Shown piece by piece: positions 55,149-64,000 of a DNA stretch of 64,000 bases. Each line of letters begins with the position of its first letter. The first letter of the stretch is position 1. This stretch comes from Tetradesmus obliquus (lineage: Eukaryota; Chlorophyta; Chlorophyceae; Sphaeropleales; Scenedesmaceae): assembly GCA_030272155.1 (NCBI GenBank), contig CP126201.1, positions 744,001 through 808,000 of the forward strand. Reading direction: 5' to 3'. The position numbers and the translations under genes were made by a program. The notes beneath the pieces were generated by a model. The model did not search any database and was not told the DNA's origin. It was given only the letters and a program-made list of their open reading frames with translations.

Positions 55149-56288
55149 CACATGTTTGTAGCCCCACCAGCGCCTTGAACCGCCATGTGCGTAAGCGCAC
55201 TTTGCATTGCTGCAGCGAATGCAAAAACAATCACCGAGCGCATTTGGCGCCGCATAGAATCCAGTCCAGCAGCTTGCTGCACGGCTAGCTGATGTGGCAC
55301 AGCTTGCTGTTGCACACTTTACCGTGGGCTCTGCACCGAACTTTGCAGTGCAATTTGCATTACATTGTGCACTGAAGCCTTCAACTCACCGAGCGCTCCT
55401 CCCCCAGGATCCAGTCCAGCAGCTTGCTGATGGGCCAGCTGATGGGGGCGCTCAGGCCCATCAGCCCCCACACACAAAACTAAACAGTCGCTCAAGTCAA
55501 CTCACCGGACGTCCGTTGTTTTGGGTCACGTCCAGTGCCTTTACCACTTTGAACTCAATCCAGCATTCAGTGCTGCATACAACTAAGCAGCCAGCAGTGA
55601 CACTCCAACCCCAGCCCCAAACTCACCGAGCGCTCCTCCCCCAGTATCCAGTCCAGCAGCCTGCTGATGGGCCAGCTGATGGGCGCGCTCACGCCCATCA
55701 GCCCCCACACACAAAAACAAACAGTCGCTCAAGTCAACTCACCGGACGTCCGTTGTTTTGGGTCACGTCCAGTGCCTTTACCACTTTGAACTCAATCCAG
55801 CATTCAGTGCTGCATACAACTAAGCAGCCAGCAGTGACACTCCAACCCGACCCCAAACTCACCGAGCGCTCCTCCCCCAGGATCCAGTCCAGCAGCTTGC
55901 TGATGGGCCAGCTGATGGGGGCGCTCAGGCCCATCAGCCCGCGCACCAGCAGCGCACTGTAGCTGCCGACTTGGAGGCCATAGCTGCGGCACACCGCCTG
56001 CGGCAAGATTTCACCTGCACAGCAGCACATGTTGACGCATTAGTTGGCTTCACAAGCATGTCATGAAGCTGCCGACTTGGAAGCCATAGCTTCGGCACAC
56101 CGCGTGCGGCAGGTTCTCGCCTGCAAGCCACGCACCAAAGAGCAGCAGTCAGGGGCAACGACGTCATGAGCTATGGTTGCAGCTACCCACCTGCAGCCCG
56201 TATGCAGAGAGCAGCACAACATGAGTGCACATGCAGCGAGCTGCGCAGCACCACACTGACAGACAGCACCACCACATTCAAGTACACA

Positions 56289-56319
<31 letters not shown>

Positions 56320-56971
56320 ATAACAGTGCTGTGCCGGGCAGCACCGCACCTATGACCAGCACCAGGCTGACAGGCAGCACCACAAGCTTATTATGCTGCT
56401 GCCGCTTTGCTGCTGCAGCAGCATATTTTCGCAGCAGCAAGCGTCCACGCACCTATGACCAGCACCACGCTGACCGACAGCACCACTGCAGTGACTGGGT
56501 CCACCAGCTTGTCCAAGAAGATAGGCAGCGCCTGCAGGCACGGCATAACATGACAGAAATAACGCTTATGACAAAAGTGCCGTGTGCAGTTGGCTGCATG
56601 GCACCACTGCAGTCACTGGGTCCACCAGCTTTGCAGGAAGATAGGCAGCGCCTGCAGGACTGCACATCGAACATAACAAACACGCTGCATGACATGTGAG
56701 AAGCGTGCATCAGCAGGACAAGATAGTGGTGACGCGTCATTTGTGCTCTGAGTCATGTATGTGTGTGTGCAACATGGCCCTGCTGCTGCAGCAGCTGCTT
56801 GGGGTACAGTGACACTCGAAGTGCTTGCAGGCACCGTCTTTATGGTGCAGCACATGGTTGCTAGCCTGGCAACGCCATGCCCTGCTGTCTAGCCTGCTGT
56901 CTAGCCTGGCATTGCCAGGCCCTGCAAAGGCTGTAGCACAGTTATGATGCTGTCAGCCACACTCCCTTGTG

Positions 56972-57024
<53 letters not shown>

Positions 57025-57250
57025 ACCTCTGCCGCGACGGCGTTGAACAGCAGCAGCGTCACCAGCAGGTGGTGCTCGTTCTCAATCACCTGCAGCACAC
57101 ACAACAAGATGCAGCCAGCTCTGAGCCACACAGCAGCACCCGTCACCAGCAGGAGCGTCAACATGGCACTGCTGCATGCACCGCCAGTTTGGAAAACTGC
57201 CCCTGTTCAGCGCTGCGCGCGCAGCACCCGTGTACATACGCAGGTGCGTC

Positions 57251-57288
<38 letters not shown>

Positions 57289-58368
57289 AGCGCTGTGCGT
57301 ACCGGCTCAATGCGCCGTGCGTGCTTCTTCTCCTGCTCCGTGCCGCTGCGCTTCAGCACCTGCAGGAGGCATAAGCACACAGCATGTAGCTTGCAGCCAC
57401 TTTTGAGAGAGGATAGTTACATGTGGGTCCTGCTTACATGTGGGTCCTGCTATCAACCGGTCAACAAAAGAAGCAAAGGGACTCATTGTCTACTTCTGTG
57501 CCTGCCCATGCACACCTAGCTCGCATCTGTCACAATGCACTGACTGCTGCTGCAAACACGCGATCTGCTATAGCGAAGGCCAGCGCACAAGAGGAAGGCT
57601 GCCTGTACAAGGCTTTCCTGCAAGCGGCTGCACTGCAGGTGTGCAGCGCCTGCTGCTGGGGCTGATGAGGTTTGTGTTTGCTTGTTGCCATGGCGCAGCC
57701 TCTCAATGGATTGCAAGCAGAGGTATGCAATGGGATGGTTCAACTGGGGCAGTACTTGCGGCCTGCGGTATGCTTGCTGCTGCTGCCGTTGCTGTGCTTG
57801 TAAACAGGTCACAGCTGTTGCGGTGCAAGCAGTCATGGCTGCTGGTGGTGACTCAGTCTGAGCACCACTTTCCTCTCATTCGTGACTGATTCAAGTTTGT
57901 GTTAGTTTCATCTGTGAAAGTTGTTGATGCCAGAGCCTAAGACTAAGGGAGGTTGCACGGCTGCACAGGTGATGACAATGCCTCTGGCTACTGCTGTCTA
58001 GCAACGGGTCCAGCTGAAGCAGCATGCCACGCTGTCTGCTTATCCTATCATGCCGCCTAGAAATTGAAGGCGCGATGCTGTACCAACGCACATCACGGAT
58101 TGCTGTGAACATGCAGCTGCAGGCTGCAGCTGCTGCTGCTGCTGCCTGCTGACATTTGCTAGTCCAGCTGGCAAGCCCTGCGGCCCACCTCGAGATCAAT
58201 CTCGTCCAGCGAGAAGAATCCAAGAGTAAGGCCAGACATAAGCCCGGCCATGCACACACAAAAGATTGAGACGCACAGGTAAGTGTAGAACAGCCAGGAC
58301 GGCAGCTCCTCGCTCCCGTGCTTGCCAACCGCATGAAGATCCACATATCGAATCCATTCGATTGACAT
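50649..58368 (-). CDS. DUF21-CBS (CNNM / CorC-like) membrane protein, 12 exons, 798 aa
   Basis: Exons in sense order: 58368-58189, 57359-57303, 57089-57027, 56531-56453, 56014-55863, 55081-54923, 54649-54549, 53804-53096, 52769-52716, 52407-52351, 51899-51780, 51314-50649; all phases agree. The DUF21 membrane domain (to about residue 180) shows GLMSGLTLGFFSLD, LKRSGTEQEKKHARRI, ENEHHLLVTLLLFNAVAAE, ALPIFLDKLV and GEILPQAVCRSYGLQVG. The CBS pair follows: TSKTAWAAMTPLDKVFML, GHSRIPLHEPG, HALIGLILVKELVLVD, GIITIEDVIEE, then QQEIIDETDLYVD, which closely resembles plant DUF21-CBS proteins. Relatives (CNNM, CorC, Mam3) handle or regulate Mg2+ and other divalent cations. Between the CBS repeats is a long Gln/Ser-rich insert, and the 220-residue C-terminal exon is Gln/Ser/Gly-rich, both likely disordered. 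ATG 58368 gives a complete DUF21 domain. Confidence 0.93.
51500..52315 (-). repeat. Edge copies of DUF21-CBS exons 10-11 and a CAGA tract
   Basis: Donor-side copies of exon 11 (HASHMQQHHNLV) lie at about 51668-51630 and 51545-51505. An acceptor-side copy (AYAQQFTPRVGRL) lies at 52018-51965, and a donor-side copy of exon 10 (SNLPPRLRK) at 52246-52190. A CAGA tetranucleotide tract occupies about 52256-52306. Confidence 0.88.
53860..54470 (-). repeat. Five acceptor-side copies of the HALIGLILVKELVLVD exon
   Basis: Copies at about 54466-54425 (weak), 54345-54293, 54187-54131, 54056-54000 and 53919-53865 precede the real exon start at 53804. Most have a CAG acceptor and are separated by CTG-sense runs; the run at 53980-53920 is about 20 units. 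Confidence 0.9.
55085..55147. repeat. (CAG)21 tract, DUF21-CBS intron
   Basis: Plus-strand CAG, i.e. sense CTG, ending directly at the acceptor of exon 6. Similar tracts lie before exons 12 (51317-51382) and 9, and after exon 3 (56980-57022). Confidence 0.95.
55250..55860 (-). repeat. ~235-bp tandem repeat holding exon 5 donor edges and a cassette-like 67-nt segment
   Basis: Each unit carries the end of exon 5 (SKLLDWILGEERS with GTGAGT) plus a 67-nt segment with its own CAG acceptor and GTGAGT donor (55809-55743 and 55572-55506). The two full units are nearly identical; an older fragment lies at 55290-55250. Confidence 0.88.
56240..56665 (-). repeat. Edge copies of the ALPIFLDKLV exon
   Basis: An acceptor-side copy lies at about 56665-56595 (ALPIFL then frameshift). 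Donor-side copies (VVLSVSVVL-like) lie at about 56390-56345 and 56300-56240 around the real exon 56531-56453. Confidence 0.8.
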
Positions 58369-59314
58369 GCTGTTTGATTCAGCACAAGCTCTGCGGAGGC
58401 GGAGGGTGACAAGCTCGGCTCAACAAGAACTTGAACATGCACATTGCTTCATTGCCCACAGTTCGCTGCAAGGGAGACAGGCGAAACAAGCGCAGTTGTT
58501 AGCAATTTAATCAGGCTGACTAGTACATAATCCAGGATCAGCTGTTCGGCCTGGCCGGGTTCTGGCACTCCTGCAGTTTCAACTTCCCAGGCCAGACACC
58601 GACAGCTGGGAACGGATTTGGTGCACCATCGCCGGTGACACATCACCAGATTACATCACATTGCATTGCTAGTTAGCAAGGTTCCCCGCTGCCGCTCTGT
58701 CAGCCCGAGGGTAATCATTGTACAGTGTGTGAGGCAAGGCAACACATCAGCAAGGCGCATGCAGGTGAGAGGGCCCGGGGCTGTGGGGACTTTACGTGCT
58801 CGCAGCATCCATGTGTCACGATACAGGAAAGCATTGTTCAAGGCAGAAGACATTCTTTTGTTACTTCAGCTCTGACGACATACATGAACTGGCAAAAAGG
58901 TGCAGCCTGCACACACACCATACAGGTGCTGATAGTAGCCAACCACGCAGACTCTGTATCAGATTCTACAAAAGCAGCACACGGTGCAGTTATATGCTGT
59001 AGCTGATGTGGACGGCTCACAGCCTCCAATACACAGCTTCTGTTCTGGTAATAAACTCCTGGCTGATAGTAAACAACTCACGGTAGAAGGCAACCCAACG
59101 CAACTGGCTGACTCACAAGGTTGCAGGCAACCATGCAACAACATTTTTTTGTTTTTTGACAGCCTTTGGGCCGCTGATCGCAGCTGGGCCCACAGACTAT
59201 TGCACTGCTTGATTCCAAGCTCGCACATGCACATCCGCAACAAAAAAACCTCACGCCCTGACAGCTGGTATGTGCAAAGCGCAGCCGAGTAAACAGCTGG
59301 CGTCTCAATCTGAG
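58369..59314. promoter_or_regulatory. Upstream region of the DUF21-CBS gene
   Basis: Should contain the minus-strand promoter. No motif can be named. No coding signal on either strand. Confidence 0.35.
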
Positions 59315-59480
59315 CATGTCACACATGTGCATGTCACACATGTGCATGTCACACATGTGCATGTCACACATATGCATGTCACACATGTGCATGTCACACA
59401 TGAGCATGTCACACATGTGCATGTCACACAAGTGCATGTCACACATGTGCATGTCACACATGTGCATGTCACACATGTGC
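59315..59480. repeat. 15-bp minisatellite, 11 units
   Basis: Eleven units of CATGTCACACATGTG with a few substitutions. Each consensus unit contains the self-complementary octamer CACATGTG. Because 15 is a multiple of 3, both strands stay open (Met-Cys-Asp-Met-His repeats), which is not evidence of coding. Confidence 0.95.
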
Positions 59481-62400
59481 AAACACAAGGGCAGCAAGGC
59501 GCTGTGTGGCAATGGGGATGATGCTCTGTTCGTGTCCCAAGCAGAGGGAGAATGTGAGGGCTCAATCGGCGCCAGCATCCGCACTCATCAAATGACGCGC
59601 TGTCGCAACACACAAAGAGTGTGTTGCAGCACACAGCAGGCACGCCACTCATGCACAGCCTGCTCCACAACCTGCGGCACAAACAAAAAAGGGCACGGCC
59701 CGAGCTACCCACACCTGCGTGTCAGGCACCCCCCGGCCAGTGCACATGCCACTCTGCAACAAGCAGTCGGGGCCTTGCTTTCCAAGGGCTAGAATCCTCA
59801 TGAAGCCAGTCCAGCTGCCAGACAAACAGTGCCAAAAGCATGCACTGATTGCTGCCAGCACACAGTACGAGCAAGTTATAGGCAACGACGCGCTAGGACG
59901 CGACAGCAAAAGAGAGCACCACCAGCAGAGAATCAACCTGCTCCAGACGAGAGAAGCCAAAGCCCATCCGCAATGCGTTCATGTGAGCTAGATCGCCAAC
60001 ACCTGCCAGGAGCAACGGCTCGAAATCAGTGCGCTATGCTGCATGGCACAGTGCAATGGCACACATGCAGCAGGAGACTGCAATGCTGGCGTGGAAACAC
60101 TCTGCAGCAAACCAGTGCAGCGGCGGAGCATGACAGCAGTAGTCGCACTGCAATCTCTGCAACCAGCCCAGCCTGTGTGGTTTTGTGCACGATCAAAGGC
60201 GCAGCGCGCGCCGCATACTGGCATGCAAGCAGCAGTAAGGGCTTGCGGCAAAACCACACACTCACTCTGCCAAGCTGGCTAGCACTGAACAAACAACAAA
60301 CACTCCAAGCGGCTATTGCGTTCCCCAGTCTCTTCAGTTCACCCTGTTATTCACAAAACTCGAGACAGTAGCAGCCAAGATGCAGCCTCTGGTCCCGCAA
60401 CGACTATGCACAATGACACTGTGTAGTGTGATGTCTGTGACGGCTGGTGAACAACCTCTTTCTCAACCCCAATCAACAGGAACCTGAAAATCAAACTGCA
60501 CACATGAAACATGAGATATACAGCTCAATAGCTGGCGAGGCTGATGCTGCAATAGCGCAGACGCAGCAGCGGCAGCAGCCTGCCTTCTGGCAGACGCACA
60601 CACCAGCAGAGAAATACACGGGCAGCGTCTACACCTGTCACATAACGATAGATGCACACGCCGGCGATGCAGCAAGGCCGATCCAACAGCCAACACACAC
60701 ACGCCCCATCACCCTTCAAAGGAAACCAGCCGTAACAAAAAGCCCAGTACCGTAAGACAGCTCCACCACCAGCTAAATGAAAGGCACGCTATTCACAAGG
60801 CACAGAAGAGAACAGACTATGCATCAACCACACTGTATGCTCTGCACTGTTGTATCAAGTGTTGTATCGAGTGTCTGGAGCTCCATCAGCGACCAGCAAA
60901 CCTCACACAACAGTGCCGGCCACACCACACATACACCTCACCGTTGCTCGCAGCAGCACATGACCTGCTGCTGAACAGCATGACGCACGATGACCTGCTG
61001 CTCGCCAAAAGGGGGCAGCAGCACTGACCTGCTACTGAACAGCACGAAGCACGACGACCTGCTGTTCACCACAAGAAGGCACGGCCTGTCTGCATGGGTC
61101 TGGCAAGGCATGCAGCTGCGCCGATACAGGCAGACAGGCAAGCCAATGCATTGGACTGGCTGCAGGGCACAACACATCGGTGCTGACGCAGTGCCAGCTG
61201 TGTGGCAGCTCACAGCATTCAAGAAGCGCATCAAACCAGCAGCCAACTTGGCTGGTGGTCCTGGGAAAAGTAGGTAACAGCACGCACACATCAGCAGCCA
61301 TGCGCCATGCAGTTCAGATTCTGGCACTACAATGACACAGCACCGCGCGCCATGCTCTGCAGGATGAGACATGCAACAGCCGTCCAACACCCAAACCGCA
61401 AGTCACTGGCGTGCGAACAGTAACATACAAGCAAACCAAGCAGCGCCCGGCAGCCGGTCTGCTGCCGAAGAGAACATGCCTACATATGTATCAACAAAAC
61501 GCACATGCTATAACAGTTTTGGGGAAGGCGCTTCGCATGTGCGGCATGTGCCTGGCGTGGCCATCCCTGCAAGCGATGGTACAGCCGCACCTGTAGCTCA
61601 CACATGCACACAGCTGAGCTGTGTACACGGAACGCATGCGGCTGCATTGGTGAGTCTTCAGTATGATAGCAGCAGCCAGCACCCATAAAAGGTATTTGAT
61701 AGCAAGGCAGGCACAGCACTGCACTTTGATAAGTGCACAGGTGATGGCCCTTTGTTGCTTCTGACCCAAGCTCTGTGTAGCAAATGCTGTCAAGCAGGCA
61801 CGCAGAGCGTCATGCACATGCACATATTCATGCATGGTGCGTAAGGGATATCATTCAAACGCGGCATCTCCTGCCGGCTACAGTACAACTGTCAGCTACA
61901 GTACATCAAGAGAACCAAACGCATGCTGGCAGGTCTTGCTCGACAGTCGGTGCAGCACGACCCCAAGTGCTGCACAAACCTCTTCGGGCACAGTCATGCT
62001 CGCTGAACAACACACCCAGGGCGAATAGCAGGACAGCACAGCATAGACCTGCCTGTCAGCAGGACGCATTGCATGCTGGCATGACAGGCGTCACACCAAG
62101 TTTAGCGAGGTCATGCAAAGCATCAGCACACACGCACACGCTGCAGTGAGACCCGCAGCTCCATCCAGTCAGCAGTAGCCACAGCATGCATGCAGCAAGC
62201 TGCCTCAAGCAGCAGCCGCAGCATGCATGCCGCAAGCTGCCTCAGGCTCACACCACGATCCGCAGGCTCACACCACGATCAACTTTCGACATCCCCTGAG
62301 CCACGAATGCAGAGGCAGCCTGCAGCTGCAGAAACCCTTGACACACATGCCTGACTGCTGATGTAGCACAGCAATTCTGCGCATGGCCCCATTGTGAGCA

Positions 62401-63362
62401 GCTCCACAGAGGCAAGGCCCAGCACAAAATAACACCAAGCGGGCACGAAATCAAGCGGGACAAGTGCGCTTGCATGCATAAGTAGCATGCGGGCATTACA
62501 GTGCAAGCTGGAGTGTCAACTGCAGCTGGGGTGCTGTGCGCTGAGAGCTGTGCAACACGCCGCTCAGTGCACGAGCACAGAGCAGCACAGCCAGAACAGG
62601 CATCAAGCACTGGCGTGCCACTGCCAGTGCGCAGCACATAGCAAAAGAATTGGCGCATATCAACCACGAAGCACGCCACAGCAGGGAAGCTATGGCAGCA
62701 ACTGGCCAACAGTCGTGTGCACCGTCATATGCACCCAAGCCCCTCTTGCACCCAAGCTCAGCAGTCCACGCAGGTAACAGATCATGCATCACACAAAGCC
62801 CTAGGTAACAATCCCGCACAAGGATGCAGCAGCCATCCCAGCGTGCTAGTAAACCTGTCGGCACCAAGCCGCTGAGTAACACACAAAGGCAGCTACTGCT
62901 CTGAGCTAGCTGCTGTCAGAGCTACATGATCCCAGTAGGCTCAGCAGCATAGCCCTGCCCACTGGTCAAGGAATGCAGCAGACACTGTGTGTGCCTTGCT
63001 GCAGCAGCGACAGGCCGCAACAGATGCTGGCAGCGGTCTAAGGGGGCACAACAAATGCCCACCGAAATCAACCACAGACATGCGCTAGCCAGCCTCTGTC
63101 TGCAGGACCGCCAGCACATCCACAGAACGTCAGCACAAATGGGTGTGGTTGCTCGCATGACATGACAGGGCCTTGCATTGCAGCAACGGCGGCCCTGTCG
63201 CCTTTCGAACAACACCTTCATCTTAGACGCCAAGTCGCAAGGCGCATGTCATACAGAAGGCAACTCAACGTCGACAAGATGCAGCTGGGTACACACTGCT
63301 GCAACGGTGGCCTGAGGGCTGGGCTGCACAGCAGCGAAAGCCACACAGGCATCTACGCAGCA
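59481..63362. other. Gene-poor stretch
   Basis: About 3.9 kb with only short, family-less reading frames. The plus strand is C/A-rich, resembling the antisense of introns and 3' UTRs elsewhere here, so it may belong to a minus-strand transcript starting beyond 64000. A direct repeat GGCTCACACCACGATC is present twice near 62246-62281. Confidence 0.4.
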
Positions 63363-63550
63363 CTAAACTACCAACCTGTCTGGCTGTCGATTGCTGGACA
63401 GCATGTCTAGCTGTGAAGTGCTGGACAACCTGTCTGGCTGTTGGTTGCTAGACAGCACTAAACTACCAACCTGTCTGGCTGTGGAGTGCTGGACAACCTG
63501 TCTGGCTGTGGTTTGCTAGACAAGCTGTCTGGCTGTGGTTTGCTAGACTA
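63363..63550. repeat. ~25-bp imperfect tandem repeats
   Basis: About seven units built on CTGTCTGGCTGTGG plus GCTAGACA or GCTGGACA. Confidence 0.85.
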
Positions 63551-63551
63551 A

Positions 63552-63575
63552 TGCACCGCCTGCTGAGGCGGTGCA
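63552..63575. other. Perfect 10-bp-stem hairpin
   Basis: TGCACCGCCT, loop GCTG, AGGCGGTGCA. It lies directly after the last unit of the tandem array. Confidence 0.9.
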
Positions 63576-64000
63576 CAGGGTGAGGAGCTGTTCATCTACT
63601 AACCTCGGACACAGTGCCTTGCACATGTGTATGGCTGCACCACAGTGCCGACTTCTACCCCGGAACACAGTGCCTGCATGCGGCAGCTTGCAGCCTGACA
63701 GCCTGACAATGCCGCCCAGGGCAGCACTTGCAGCAGTTGAGGTCTGCGATGAACGGCGTAGCCATCAGCACCATTCTGCAAGCATGCTCGCAGCAGGCAC
63801 AACCAAGCAGCAACACCAGAAACCGACGACGCGATGCTACTAGGGTCGCAGCAGAGCGTAAGCCCCACCGCGCAGTGATACCCATGGCTAAAACACCCAG
63901 CAGCAGCAGCAGCAGCAGTACCAGACCTGCTACCTCAAAACATGGAGCTGTCTGCAGCAGGGCGACCCTAAGAAGGTCACCGGCCTGCAATGCATGTAGC
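63576..64000. other. Window end, nothing recognised
   Basis: A short CAG run at 63899-63918. One minus-strand frame contains a Leu-rich stretch (LVLLLLLLLGVLAMGI), but it arises from that run and has no other support. Confidence 0.4.

Noticed and set aside
59316-59792. Met-Cys-Asp-Met-His repeat protein on either strand
   Set aside because: A 15-bp repeat without stops is open by construction. Both strands are open, with no splice or family support.

Overview
The window is nuclear DNA of a green alga. The evidence is six spliced genes with short exons, GTGAGY/GTGCGS donors and CTGCAG acceptors, plant-type proteins (a plastid-targeted anthranilate synthase beta subunit and a DUF21-CBS protein) and extreme CAG/CTG content. 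Chlorophyceae, perhaps Sphaeropleales/Scenedesmaceae, is my inference; no marker gene settles it. No tRNA, rRNA, CRISPR array or bacterial-style operon was seen.

Layout. 532-12638 (-): receptor-like kinase A. 14083-21620 (-): LONRF-type TPR-RING-LON protein. 23157-38562 (+): receptor-like kinase B, a paralogue of A pointing the opposite way. 41210-44554 (-): anthranilate synthase beta subunit, sharing a 253-bp divergent promoter with 44808-48605 (+), an alpha/beta hydrolase of the Fes/esterase-D type. 50649-58368 (-): a DUF21-CBS (CNNM/CorC-like) membrane protein. 58369-64000 holds no gene I can support, only satellites and a hairpin. I rebuilt all six gene models exon by exon. Reading phase is continuous at every junction of five genes (1128, 645, 263, 354 and 798 aa). 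Kinase B is continuous except for one exon with a 7-bp deletion.

The most striking property is how the introns are built. Nearly every long intron contains decayed, tandem partial copies of its own neighbouring exon edges. Behind the donor lie copies of the 3' end of the upstream exon, each with its own GT donor. In front of the acceptor lie copies of the 5' end of the downstream exon, often with their own AG. Terminal exons are copied the same way into 3' UTRs. A second rule is strand polarity of the triplet repeats: sense-strand CTG in introns, sense-strand CAG in exons and 3' UTRs. The one clear exception lies inside a transposon-like element (34796-35704) with 29-bp terminal inverted repeats.

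The genes show no shared pathway. A and B look like cell-surface kinases: signal peptide, beta-helix-like ectodomain carrying a twice-repeated Cys module, one membrane span, and a TKL-type kinase. LONRF is a presumptive ubiquitin ligase. The anthranilate synthase subunit acts in plastid tryptophan synthesis. The hydrolase is probably an esterase, and the DUF21-CBS protein is probably involved in ion transport or its control.
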